Below are positions 24,789 to 36,404 of a stretch of DNA of 64,000 nt, in pieces. The number at the start of each line of letters is the position of its first letter. The first letter of the stretch is position 1. The notes under the pieces were generated by a model. The model was not told where the DNA came from. It was given only the letters and a program-made list of their open reading frames with translations, and ran no database searches. Source of the stretch: Mauremys mutica (taxonomy: Eukaryota > Chordata > Testudines > Geoemydidae); assembly GCF_020497125.1 (NCBI RefSeq), contig NC_059079.1, positions 46,759,114 to 46,823,113 on the forward strand, written 5' to 3'. Position numbers and translations under genes: made by a program.

Positions 24789-26561
24789 GTGACCATGCCT
24801 CCACGCGGCAAACGAGCCCCAGCATGGAGCACTGGCGAATTGCAGGACCTCATTAGTGTTTGGGAGGAGGAAGCTGTGCAGTCCCAGCTGCGCTCCAGCC
24901 GTAGGAATTACGATATCTTTGAGCAGGTATCAAGGTCCATGCTGGATAGGGGCCATGATCGGGACGCACTACAATGCAGGGTGAAAGTTAAAGAGCTGCG
25001 GAGTGCCTATTACAAAGCCCGCGAGGGTAATCGCCGATCCGGAGCTGCCCCCATGACCTGCCGTTTTTACAGGGAGATGGACACGATACTTGGGGGTGAC
25101 CCCACTGCCAATCCCAGGACCACGATGGACACTTCTGAGCCGGATGGGGGACAGGAGGAGGAGGCGGAGGTGGAGGCGGAGGCGGGGGGGGGGAGGAATA
25201 CGCGAGTGACACCCCAGAAGACACCCCAGAGTCCCTTGAGGCATGCAGCCAGGAGCTCTTCTCAAGCCAGGAGGAAAGTACCCAATCGCAGCAGCCAGCA
25301 GTTGCAGAAGGACAAGCAGAGCAGCGGGTTACCGGTAAGCGGCTTTTATTTTCTGGGTGGAAATGTTTCTGGAGAGGAAGTGGGGTTCGGGCTGTATGCA
25401 TGCCAGCCTAGATGTGGAATAGCCCATTGATGTGGTCTATCACATCGTGGTAATCGTCTGCAGTTATCTCAGCAAAAGTTTCAGCCAGAGCGTGGGCAAT
25501 ATGCCTGCGCAGGTTTATAGGGAGAGCCACTGTTGTCCTTGTCCCAGTCAGGCTAACGCGTCTGCGCCACTGTGCCGCGAGGGGGGGGGACCATCGCTGA
25601 ACACAGGCAACCCGCATAGGGTCCAGGGCGGAATCCACATTGCTGTAGAAGAGCCTCCCGCTGTTCCCTAGTGACTCGCAGCAAGGAGATATCTTCCAGG
25701 ATTAACTCCTGTGAAAAATGTTGGGAGACTCTTTAGTGAAGCTAGTGATAGAGATAGGGAGATAGTGAAGATCACCCCTGCAGCTGCATCTTCACTCAAA
25801 CCCTCTATCACTGAAGCTTACCCAAAGCAACCAGCACCCCTCTATCACTCAAGCCCCACTTCTCCCTCTATAAGCACCCCTCACTCACCATTTTGTGGCT
25901 TCTGCTGTGTTATGTGTGTGGTAAAAGAATGCTAAACTGAGGACTAAGAACTCCTTCAGTGTGTGGGAATTTCAGTCTTGAGATAATGAACACAATGCTT
26001 CCCTGTTAAATGTTGTCAATTCTTTTTTTCTAAAGTGACCTTGACTGCTGGACTGACCAGATGTACCACAGCACAGAAGCTGCAGAATTTGAGAAAAAGT
26101 CCCCGAAAGAGCAAGGAAGACATGCTGAGGACTGTTATTGCTCACTCTGCTAGAGAGAGTAAAAACTTGCAGGAGTGGAGAGACAAGGAAAGCAGGAACC
26201 GCAAGAGAAATGCAGTGGCCAAGAGGAAAAGCACAGAGAAGCTGCTAAGCATCCTGTCGCGCCAAGCGGACTCTATCGAGTCACTCGTTGCCATGCAAGC
26301 AGAGCACTACCGTGCTACTCCCCCACCCCCCCGTCCCAAAGCTTTTTGCCTTGTGCACCAATGTCAGTTCAAACCCCCCTTCCCCAGCATCCAGGTTCTT
26401 ACCACCACCAGCTGCCTCCAACACCTGTACGTTCACCAACCAGCCCTGCTAACTACAACCCTTACCCTCTGCACTCAACCCCCATCACCATGCAGTTTAT
26501 GCACCCTGAAGTGCAGGATTCATTGCACAGCACTCCAGACAGGACGTATGCAAACTTGTGA
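24789..26561 (+). pseudogene. Harbinger Myb/SANT-like DNA-binding protein gene, two exons, frameshifted
   Basis: Exon 1 begins with ATGACCATGCC, and the second ATG (24795) is the likely family start. Residues about 5-105 form a Myb/SANT-like (trihelix, MSANTD-type) domain with tryptophans in APAWSTGEL and ISVWEEE, then RNYDIFEQVSRSM, ALQCRVKVKELRSAYYK and CRFYREMD. An acidic linker follows. A run of 10 G (25184-25193) breaks the frame; the family reading (EEYASDTPEDTPESLEA) continues in another frame to a donor GTAAGC at 25335. The acceptor TTTTTTTCTAAAG ends at 26035. Exon 2 encodes a basic coiled segment (RKSPRKSKEDM.., STEKLLSILSRQADSIESL). A second shift near C-runs at 26320-26332 precedes the C-terminal end, which finishes TPDRTYANL. 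In Harbinger systems this partner binds element DNA and helps bring the transposase to the nucleus. Both shifts lie in homopolymers, so decay or sequencing error are both possible. Confidence 0.85.
25408..25715 (-). other. Candidate antisense reading frame in the Myb-gene intron
   Basis: On the minus strand, 76 codons (25638 to 25408) end LAETFAEITADDYHDVIDH plus a few residues. A second open frame upstream reads ELILEDISLLRVTREQREAL, starting just after TTTTTCACAG (about 25712), which resembles a splice acceptor. The two frames would join if the 9-G run at 25581-25589 had lost or gained a base, the same kind of lesion as in the Myb exons. I do not recognise the protein. It could be a third product of the element or a chance frame. 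Confidence 0.3.
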
Positions 26562-26648
26562 CTGTGCAGTTCACCAACCCACACCCCTGCCCTCTTGTGT
26601 TCATGAAATGTTGTGTTTCTGTCTGTCAAGGAAGTTTTTTTTCTTTTC

Positions 26649-26654
26649 AATAAA
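26649..26654 (+). terminator. Poly(A) signal of the Myb-like gene, facing a minus-strand signal
   Basis: AATAAA lies 88 bp after the Myb stop codon. On the opposite strand, TTTATT at 26680-26685 gives AATAAA for the converging transposase transcript. The two 3' ends therefore meet within about 40 bp, as in a compact bidirectional terminator. Confidence 0.6.
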
Positions 26655-26803
26655 ACAATTCTTGGCTTTGAAAACAGTCTTTATTATAGCAGATAGTGAA
26701 AGATACCTTAGCCCAGTAAAGAAAGAGGCACTGCAAATCATTTTAGGGATAATAGAATAACAGTGTAAACAGTGCAATTCACTCCCATGCAAGGCAGCAA
26801 ACA

Positions 26804-26957
26804 TTACTGTTGGCTTTCAGCCTCAAATTCTTCCCTCAAGGCATCCCTAATCCTTGTAGCCCTGTGCTGGGCCTCTCTATTAGCCCTGCTCTCTGGCTGT
26901 GCATATTCAGCCTCCAGGACTTGAACCTCGGTGGTCCATGCCTGACTGAATGTCAGT
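26804..26957 (-). pseudogene. C-terminal fragment of a HARBI1-like Harbinger transposase
   Basis: Read on the minus strand from about 26957 to the TAA at 26806-26804, about 50 codons match the end of the intact transposase at 62236: EAEYAQPESRANREAQ here against AADYAQPDSRAIRRAQ there, followed by a similar basic helix ending EEFEAESQQ. Upstream, FSQAW.TEVQ aligns with FMAGWEVEAN. A stop codon and unrelated sequence precede this point, so the catalytic domain and HTH are gone. The fragment converges on the Myb gene, showing the original arrangement. It diverges clearly from the 62236 protein, so the two are different subfamilies. Confidence 0.85.
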
Positions 26958-29034
26958 CATAGCTTTACACCAGTGTAAAACTTGTGTAAGCAAGAAGAGA
27001 GAAATAGGCCCAAAGTGGCTACAAAGCTGTGAAGCCATGTGAGGAAAAGTTGTAAATGAGGGTAGAATTTAGCCAACATAGTCATCATTACTGGTGTTGA
27101 TACAAGGTCCACTATTAACCCATTTTGAATTTAGTTTTTTGGGTGAGTTTGGCAGGCTGGTATTTAGAAAGCTATTTTTGTTTTAGAATTAAACTTGAAA
27201 ACTGACAAATATTTGCTATGGAAATCTGAGAAACTATGAACCCCCCTAAGCCAATTTTACAGACACTTTTCAGAGCAGAATCACACTTTAAACAAGCAGA
27301 CATTGAAGATGTATATCACTACCATGCAACTCAGTGGAGAATTCTGAGAGAAAATAGGATTTAATAATTATTTTCTTTTAAAAAATAATCCCTCCCCCTC
27401 GCCTCAAAAAAAGTAAGCTGTTTGTGCCACTGTATTACACTATCTATTCTCCTAAGGAATGTAACAATCACAGACTTTTCAAAAACCTAATTTGTCTAAG
27501 TGATTAAGCCATGGTTTGTTTGTCTTTGTTGTCTGTGTGCAGCTGCATGCCTTAAAATAGTTTGTGAGCTAATTGCTCTAACAATACTTACAGTCTTTAT
27601 TTTTAATGCTCTAGTGACAGAGATGGCAGTAACATATGAGAATATTACATCTATCATGCTTGTCTGGTGAAGCATCTAGGGAAATTTGGTTTTGAATGGG
27701 TGAAATTGAAGTGAGTTAATTAGCTCCATTTAAAACAAACTATTAGCATAACTCCTAAGAACAACTCTGAGTCACTAGCATTCTGAAGGGCAGTTACTGG
27801 ATTTAAAGTGGCCCTTTTTATCTAATGTAAATAATTGGAGGTAACTGGACTGTAGCACCAGAGTGCTTATTTCTAAGTATAATACACATTACACCCATCT
27901 GAACATATAGGTCTTTCATTTTATTGATCCCCATTTTTATTTACATTCATCTTTTTAAAAGAAAATTTGTGAGTCTATTACTGGGCCCTACAGGAAGCCA
28001 TTGATCTGATCATTTTAACACCAATGTGTTTCTATAACAATTACATTTTAACTTAACATTCCTTAAATTGCATAATTCAATTCTCAATGTGTTGTTTCTT
28101 TACTGAGCAATTTTACAAAAGTTAATAATACAATGGACGACAGCTCCCTCACCTTCCCCTCCTCCCCCGAAAAAGTCATTAAAAAATCAAAACGCCAAAC
28201 CACAAATAAACCTGACTTTAACAATTCTGTACGGATAATATATGAGAGATCCTTAAAGCACTTGCTTTAACAAGAAGGAACTTTTCATGGTCTAAGTAAA
28301 AAGACAATCATGCAGACTCTCTCTGATGTTTTCTGGAACCGCTCTAAAATTTCTGCATACACAGTTCTTTTCTACAGTATTGACTCCCCTCACCCCCACC
28401 CCCACAGAAATCTAAGTCACAGAACACTATGAACTCCACAGCAATTTTGTCTAATAATGGCTTAAGATAATTGATTCTTTCATCATCTTAAAATGCACTC
28501 TAGAATGTTTAGATAAAATTACCAACAAATAATAATGGGGGAGTGGGTAAAAACTCTCAATAATCATATACACTCTATAGTACTGGTACCTGATGCTAGA
28601 TACGTTAGACTGTTACTGACAAAGTACTCACTCTCTGGGGAGGTTGTCATTGTATCACTCTCAGATCTTTCCTAGATATTAAATGCCTTAAGTGGCAATT
28701 GCATGGTCCATGGAGGAAGGTAAGCACTGTAATCTTGCAGCTGAAGTTACAGTGCAACTATAATAGCTGTAAGAGGTAATTCCAAATGAAAATATAGGAA
28801 CAAGAGAGGCAATAATTAGATATTATCAGAGTTTGGGGAGACTGGCATGCCCAGAGGGGGAGATTTATTATAGTCAATTGAGAATTTCAAGTGAAAAAGG
28901 AGGAAAAATTAAAAACTAAAGCAATACAAAAATAAAATCTATGAGAAGCCAAAGGGCCTGATATCAGCATTCACTGAAGTGAGGAATGATCAATGTCATG
29001 GAGAATGCAATGGGAACTATAACATGATAGCACT
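26958..29034. other. AT-rich sequence, nothing recognised
   Basis: It starts at the deletion junction of the Harbinger element. A TACACCAGTGTAAAA palindrome scrap lies at 26966-26981. No gene or element boundary is visible. Confidence 0.5.
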
Positions 29035-29120
29035 TAAACTCTTTGAGAAAGGAGCCTTGTCTTGGTTATGTGCATGTTAAGTGCCTAGCACAAGTCATGT
29101 CTAATCCCCAGAGGCAGAGA
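29035..29120 (+). repeat. Old dispersed repeat tail (AACTCTTTGAGAAAGGAGCC...GTGCCTAGCACA)
   Basis: CTCTTTGAG, the GAGCCTTGTCTTGGTTATGTGC segment and GTGCCTAGCACA match the sense strand of the family seen at 16785 and 9872. Confidence 0.55.
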
Positions 29121-31531
29121 CAGGATCACCAAATACTATTTTCACCATGGGAAAAATCCTGTTCTCCCCCTTGTGGGCCACAAAGGAATGCAGTAACTGA
29201 AGCTAGTACTATTCCACTGAGCAAAGGCAGCAGGGATTTTGTAAAGAGATCCACATCCCCCATATACCTCAAAACTGCACTGTCTGGGAGCTTGATTTTC
29301 ACATCTATCAGAAATGCTCGGGGTTTACTGAGGTGCATCCTTAGGGGTCTAGGACTATGTGGATCCACTGGTCAACTTCCTGCACTCCGGGAAAGATATG
29401 CAGTTACTGTAAAAATTACTTGATTCACAAGGCTGCGTTAGCATCAGTGTGTTACCGTGAGGTCTGTCAGGGGAGGGAGGAATAGAGTTTTCCTTCCCAG
29501 ACAATAAGTATGTTACTACTCAGTTGTTTCTTTCAATTTATTTATCTCTACCTCTATCAATATAGCCCTAAAAGCCGGGTGATGAAGCTTCAATATCCCA
29601 GGGGTTAGTCTGTATTTTCTGCTGGCCATCATGTAAGCTAATAGATTCCAAACCTTGCCTTTAGACGTTTCACTTTTCCAAGCAGGAGAGTCTTAACAGC
29701 TCATGGTTACTCTTCTGCTATCTGTAACCAAAACTCAGACTCTTTGGGGTTCAGATTAATTATTGTTTGATCAATGTTTCTCATCACTACAGTGCATCAA
29801 GGGCAGGGAGGAGGCGGGGGGGTGGGGGACGGAGGGAGAGAGAAACCAAAGAACCAGAGATGGAGGGTAGCCCAGTGGGAAAAAAACTTTCCAGGCTTGT
29901 GGAGAGTGAAGCAAAGTGCAGACTCCATAGTAATGTGGAGAAGGAAAAAATATTGATGGAAATGGGATCTTTGTGTGTTCTCTGGAAGAACTATGAAATA
30001 CCAGGTGCAATTAGAGAGGGTGTGGAAAGCTAAATATGCACACCTTAAATAGATAATAATGATCCCTGTCTATTTGTCATGATATCTCAGGATAGAATAT
30101 CAGCATGGTGAGTTAGGCTTTTCTAAAATACAGAGAAGCATGTACCAAAACTCACAACATTTCCAGACTGCTAATGCCCTCAATATATTTCCTATTAGTC
30201 ACTACCACAAACGATGCTTCTTTTCTTCTTCTTCTGCTGTTTCCTTTCCAAGCCCCGCTCCTCTTTTCAGCAAGAGACTTGCAGTGGGAAAAGAAGCAGC
30301 CAGCCGCGAGGAAAGCACTTGCGGCAGTTGCTGCAGGTTGCAGTGAAAGGATGCCAGTAACAGCATTCCCTGGTGAAAGTAGAATGAACAGGATTTGACC
30401 CGTCCCCCCCCCCAAACCACATGGGGCCACAGTACAGCCACAGGCCTGGATTAAGCCCATAGCAAATGACCTGAATATTGTTATAAATAGCAACATGTTT
30501 TTCTATGATGGTTTTAATTTCTTGATCTGATCTCAACAACAAATATCTTAATCTGGTTTGGGGATTAATATGTAGGATCCTATAGGATGCGTATGAATGG
30601 AAAATCTTTAATGCGGACATTTGAGTTATGTTGAGGGAAAAGACAACTGCTTCCCTGTTCCACCTTCTCATAACACTGCTCTAGAAATGATGGTTCTACA
30701 TAAAGGGATGAGCATTTTGTACTCTGAAATCCCTAAATGCAGAAGTGTTGGTCGTTTTATTGTCACAAATTAGTTATTCATCCAGGGATAAGTAAATCCC
30801 CTTTTTGGTTATCCACGTTACAAGGTGAGGACTGATATGTTGCTTCTGATAGCTGCTAAGTGCAAAATCTAATAACCATGTGTCAAATACATGTACCTAC
30901 AGTTGTCACCGCTAGTCCACATACATCAAACAGGGGGAGTCTTTACTTAATCAAGCACCCTAGTATTACATAAGTTGTCTAGGCATATTGAGTATAGCTA
31001 TCAGGTATGTATGTTGTAGTCATAGTAATGTCACTGAAGATAGACAGGATGAATTTGTTTCATTAATTTTCAGACAGTGTGAGAATCACACATCTCTGTG
31101 AACAATGGTTAGTAAGGAAATAAGAGGACAGAAAACTGATAGAATTTTCTAACTGAAATGAGAAAAAGTATTAACTTTTGTGATGTGTATTTTTGATTTT
31201 ACAGATGAGAAACCAAGGCAGGATAATGAGATGATTTTTCCAAACGACTCAGAGAAAAGCAATGGTTAGCATCTCCTCTAGTCATGATACTAGCCTCAAT
31301 AGCCCTTTCAACCTTTTCTTCTGCAACTACCTCAGTGATTACTGCCATTCTACCTCCTATGCATGGAAAGCCCTGGCTGAGGGAATCTGCTATATCCTCC
31401 TCTTCTAAACAAGTCACTGGAGACCTACTTCTTTCACAATGCCTACAAAAAATTTATTGTTATATTTTTATTTAGGCACAGACCTGAGCAAAGAGTTGGG
31501 AGTAAGCTGCATCACTGACAGAGCAGCCCCG
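29121..31531. other. No recognisable gene; purine- and pyrimidine-rich patches
   Basis: A GGAGGCGGGGGGGTGGGGG tract lies near 29808-29830 and a TTCTTCTTCTTCTGC tract near 30220. The overlapping frames around 29767-30671 have no recognisable domain. I cannot exclude a small non-coding transcript. Confidence 0.45.
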
Positions 31532-31620
31532 TATCAGAGGGGTAGCTGTGTTAGTCTGGATCTGTAAAAGCAGCAAAGAGTCCTGTGGTACCTAGGTGCC
31601 ACAGGACTCTTTGCTACCTC
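31532..31620. mobile_element. Penelope-like element terminus, two copies head to head (palindrome)
   Basis: GTATCAGAGGGGTAGCTGTG and the following GTTAGTCTGGATCTGTAAAA form the antisense of a turtle Penelope-like 3' end, remembered and not searched. Then 31573-31592 and 31595-31614 are 20-bp inverted copies with one mismatch around a TA spacer (GCAAAGAGTCCTGTGG / CCACAGGACTCTTTGC). Two termini therefore meet tail to tail. Confidence 0.65.
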
Positions 31621-33199
31621 TGAAAGAGTTCACTTGCTGCTTTCTCCTTGCAACCTATGTCTCCTCACTTCATCTTTTTTGCCTTATATGCTGTTTGAGG
31701 GAAGGAAAGTATTTGGAAAGTGCCTACAACACTTTGGGTGCTTCAACAATATTACAAAAAAAGCAACAAGACTCCCACTTGTCTTATTCCCAAACCTACG
31801 TTCATTCCACCAGGGCATCTCTTACTAATACTGAATCCAGTAGAAGGTGCGTGACAGAAGCTCAGTATAAAGCCATGAATAAAAAAGGATCTTTTATTCC
31901 TTATCAGGCACAACTCTCCTTTGACTTGGATTAAGCACAAAGTAAGTGCAACGACCACATTACAGTTTGGTTAGTACTCCAGTACATTCTCTTGCAAGTT
32001 TTCCTAATCAAAAACTAGAATTAGGTAGCCCAGATTCTGAGCTGGTGTAAGTCATTACAGCACCACTGAAATCCATAGAGTTATGCACATTTACTTTCGC
32101 TGTAAATATGGGCCACTACTATGGTACAACAGCACAAGACCATAGTTAAGATGGCATCAGGGTTTGAAGTTTAACAGGGTAATGATTTCTTTCAACATGC
32201 TCTAAATCATTTAGAAGTAATAAAGCCTGATAGAGAGAGATTATAGTTTTGAAGAAGCTCTAATTTTCTGTACATTTGTTATATAGAATGACTGGGATGG
32301 GGAGCAGTGCATCGGTGCAATAGTTCCCTCTCTGGCCAGCATGGCACAGGCCCTGAGCTCACCTAGCCTAGCACCTGAGAGTCTAATCCTGGTGCCCAGG
32401 AAAACCTTTCTTCAGTTCCAAGTACACCAGGGGATTGTAGGGGAACCCAGGCCAACACACTCCATTGCGCACCAGCTCAGGGACATCAAGTTAGATAAGC
32501 AAAATCTTTGACCGAACATCAGTTCATCTCCTCATGGGCCGTTTCTGAGGAGTTCTTTAATAGTTTGCTGATAGAAGCTCCTTTCTCTAGCCTGCTCACT
32601 GCCCCAATAGCCACCCTGCTCCTCTGCTTCCCAGCCATTTTATCCTCCTTGCTGCTGTGAGGCTTGCACCTGTATTAACTCTTTGGTTGCTGGGCAAGTG
32701 TTGGATACACACACACAGCATGACAGTGGGAAATATTTGTTAGAAAAATATCAGAATATAGATTTGGGCCCTCAGTGTCACTTTAGCCATTTTTGTAAGC
32801 ATGCAATATGGAATTTGAGCCAATAATTAGTATATACCTGGAATAATCTACAATATGTATTTTGTGTTTGTACGTTTGTTATACAATTTTGGGTGCGAGG
32901 CTAGGAAGTAAAGGTAGATGTTGTGCTTAGATACATGGACATTCTTTAAAAAAGGAGAAGTTGGCATGAGAGAAAAGTAGATGTCATTTTCATGGGTAAT
33001 CTATGGACTTCTATTGTATTATTCATGGATGAGGGGATAAGATATCTGTTTATTTTGGGGTTTAGCTACATAATAAATTATTCTTTTATTATGCAGTTGG
33101 GGGAATGCAGGGATATACATCCATTTCATATCATTGTGTTCCTAAAATAGGCGGACAATGTTTCTACTACATTAAAATGATAATGTATTTACCTCACAC
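31621..33199. other. No recognisable gene
   Basis: A moderately GC-rich patch at about 32290-32700 has no motif I can name. A degenerate GCTGGTGTAAGTCA palindromic scrap lies near 32040-32110. Confidence 0.45.
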
Positions 33200-33520
33200 T
33201 TAGGCTATGTCTACATTATGAGCGAAGGATGCCATTCCCAGGTCACACACACATACTCACGATAGCTAGTGTGAATACAAATAGTAATGTAGCTGAGGTA
33301 GCATGGAGAGCGAGGGAATAGTTTAGCTCTACAGAGTAGAAACCCACCTGAAGCCAGTGGTATGTACTCGGCCCATCTAATCTATGCCACTGCTCCCACA
33401 GCCCTTGTTACCATGGCTACACTACTCTTTATACTCGCATTAGCTCCCATCAAACTACCCCAAATATGCATAAATGAGCTGGGGAATCAAACTCCTAGCT
33501 TGTAGAGTGGGCATAGCTTA
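33200..33520. mobile_element. PIF/Harbinger-type MITE with TTA target-site duplication
   Basis: The element is 33203-33517 (315 bp) between TTA (33200-33202) and TTA (33518-33520). The left end is GGCTATGTCTACATTA and the right end is GTAGAGTGGGCATAGC, a degenerate inverted copy missing one base. The inside is non-coding. Confidence 0.75.
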
Positions 33521-36404
33521 AGGTTACAGGATCAACACTAACAAAAGCAAATCACATTTTGATATGGTCTAGCTATGCCGATTTGGGTTTGGACTGTGAG
33601 AAAATTACATTCTTTGCAAAGGGTAATTTGTTAATTTCATAGAGCCTTTTTTGAAGATAGTAACACACACACAAAACAGGTCCTTTTCATACTATATAAA
33701 ATAAAGTATGTGCTTCTTACAAATTGGGGGTTATGACTTTGACATTATAAAAAAAGTAGAAAGACATAGATTTGAGTCCTTACTCTTGTTTTGTTTTGGT
33801 AACAGGAAACAAAGAGTCAGTTAGGAATTGCAACACAAAAATGTTAAACATTGTCTTAGGTCATTATATCCCTGCCAAAAAATGAAGGTATACAAAAATA
33901 AACCTAATCACTTAATATATTAGGTCAATGTTCTATGAACAGTTCTGATATAATTTAATCATATAAAACATTCTCATTAAAATAATGTAATAAAATACCA
34001 TTCACATATATGAAGGATTAAACTTCAAATACAAGTTTAAAAAAGGTCATGAGAAATCATAACCATCTTTACATTCTTATTTCCAACTAAAGTATTCAAT
34101 CATATTTTAGGGGGATACGTAATTAACATGAGCCGTCCCACACATGCTTAACTGTACAAAATACATTCATAGGTGTTTTAACTATAATGTTGCAACTTCT
34201 CAGCAAACAGTATCAAAGGGGCACTGGGAAGAACCTTTCTGGAGCCCTGGGATAACTTGAAAGAAATCAGTTGTGGTTCAGGCGTAAGAATATTTCTTCG
34301 TACTTGAGATCCAGTAGAGTCTGCTCACATACGTTTTAGCTGGGAAGCTCGGACACGATTTTATGCTAACTCTTACTTATTAAAATGCTAAAGATTAAAG
34401 TTAACAATGTTTTCAATTTGCATTCTGATTGGAGTTAAGGATGGGATATAATTTTGTAACAAATATGATTTGATGTGTCTTAGTAGATTCTAGGAAAGCT
34501 ACAAGAATAGACTCAAAGTTTCTTAACTTTGGGGGGGTCATTAAAGTTTCGATGGACAGCAACCATAGCTCATGTTAAGTGAAGTTTATTTCTTTCTGGC
34601 TTATTAAATGTTTAACTCAAGAGGGTGTACTAAACAGGCCTTTCACCAATTACCAGTCCTGTTTGTTCTCAGCCTTTGTTCATTATTGTGGATAGGAACT
34701 GGGTAAGATCTCTTAAAATAAATAATTTGTGAGCTTTCTAATGCACCTCCTTGTCTTTTATTGCAGAAGCCATTGGGATACTGCCAGAGCAGCAGTCCAC
34801 ACAGATAGCTAGATCCTGTATTTTCTTACATATATGAGTCTAACTGGGCTAGTGTCATTTCCCCATATTCTTAATGTTGTATAAGAATAAAGACAACATT
34901 CACTTCCCTTGTCTTCTTCCATTAGAATCTGCAATGCAGTCAAAAATAAATCTCAGACATATACATCTTTCATGTTGGGGGAGTGATCTATGCAAACTGT
35001 ACCACCAAAAATGTTCCTTAACTCAAAAACAGTGTAAGAAAGCTAGAGAGACACACAGCTTAAGGTAGAAGACTAGTGGGCAACAAGTTCAATTGAAGTT
35101 ACAGAAAATAATTAAATGGAAGGAATTCATTTATTAAAAATGTTTAGTGATGGATGGATATTAACATTGTCATTTCTTTTTAAAATGCTATATAAAACTA
35201 TAGAAAAATATATAATATATAAATCTAAAGTTGCCTAGAAAAATGTAGACAATTAGGGTTCTCAAATCAAGGATCAAATAGCTAAATATTCCATTTATTT
35301 TCTTTAAAAAGTTTGATTTACCCAGTATGCTTCTATTTCCATCCTTTCTCCTGTAGATATACTTGATACAATTGGATATTCATTCTACTGGGTACTTTGA
35401 GAAACTCAAATATTTCTAATTTTTTAAACCACTTGTGCACCCAAACATCAAACTTTATTTCTCTATTCAGCAGAAAGTGTTCCCCACAGCTGTAGAAGGG
35501 CCAAAACTACAAGGGCGTCTTCAGCTGAATCAGATATAATGGGCCAAATTTGATTCAGAAAACTATTTGGTCTTCTGTACCAAAATGCTGACTTAAGACT
35601 TCTATGCTATATTCCACACCACTGACTACATACTGGATGCAGTTCTAGCATGCTCCCAGACATACTAACGTGAAAATGTGATCTCTCAAGCAGAGTGTCC
35701 TTTCATTACATGGCAACTGAAAGTGCTTTGCATAAATAATTTATTCCTGTTTGTCTCCTTATGAAACTAAATCTCTATATGTTTCAAAAAAAATGTGTAT
35801 ATTGAACAAATCTTGCTCCTACATAAGGCCAAATCCTGGAATCCTTATTCAGGGAAAATTCCCATTGATTTGAATCGGAGTGTTATGTGAGTCAAGTATT
35901 GCAAGTTTGGCCTAAAATGAATGCTAGTATGGTGGGTGCTATTCCAGTTCTAAGTAAGTAAAATAGCATGTCAATGTATCAGTATACACACAGCAGTTCT
36001 GGTTACAAAAGGTCTTTTTTTAATAGGCCCAGATCCTTTGTTCAGTGTATGATGGGAGCAATCAGATGGTGTACCTACTTTCACTAGTATTGCAGGGGTG
36101 GATTTCTTCAACACAGACTGGAATAGGAATAGAAGCTATTCCACGGGTTCTACTGCAGTAACTTCATGGCACCTTGTGATGATGGAGCCACAACTACATG
36201 GCTCCACCATTGATCCTGCTCTCTCACACACAGTGATCACACCTACTGGACATCTGAGGGAAAGAGCCAGTTGCATCAACTCAGTCTTGCTCCTGGTCAT
36301 ACTAACCTCCCTGGAGACAGCATGGACACCTCTTCCCCAAGTGAGCAGTGGAGCAGAGGCACCGCTGCTGGACTGCTCTGCATATTCCTGCTGCATAGGA
36401 GTGG
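33521..36404. other. AT-rich sequence, nothing recognised
   Basis: The frames at 34874-35068 and 36098-36451 carry no recognisable domain. The region just left of the LTR (36080-36404) is slightly GC-richer and unidentified. Confidence 0.45.

Larger units (their letters stand above)
24401..26957 (+). mobile_element. Broken two-gene PIF/Harbinger element
   Basis: The left terminus GGGCTTGGCTACACTTACAA matches the MITE terminus at 18124 (GGCTACACTT core), and five CAGCGCTG palindromes lie in the first 170 bp. Inside are a two-exon Myb/SANT-like gene on the plus strand (24789-26561) and the C-terminal end of a HARBI1-like transposase on the minus strand (26804-26957), arranged convergently. Homology ends at about 26957 and no right terminal repeat follows, so most of the transposase and the right end are deleted. 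The element sits within an LTR and cannot move itself as it stands. Confidence 0.85.

Noticed and set aside
24969..25401. Minus-strand frames of 98 and 137 codons opposite Myb exon 1
   Set aside because: They are shadows of the GC-rich exon with long proline runs from GGAGGC repeats.
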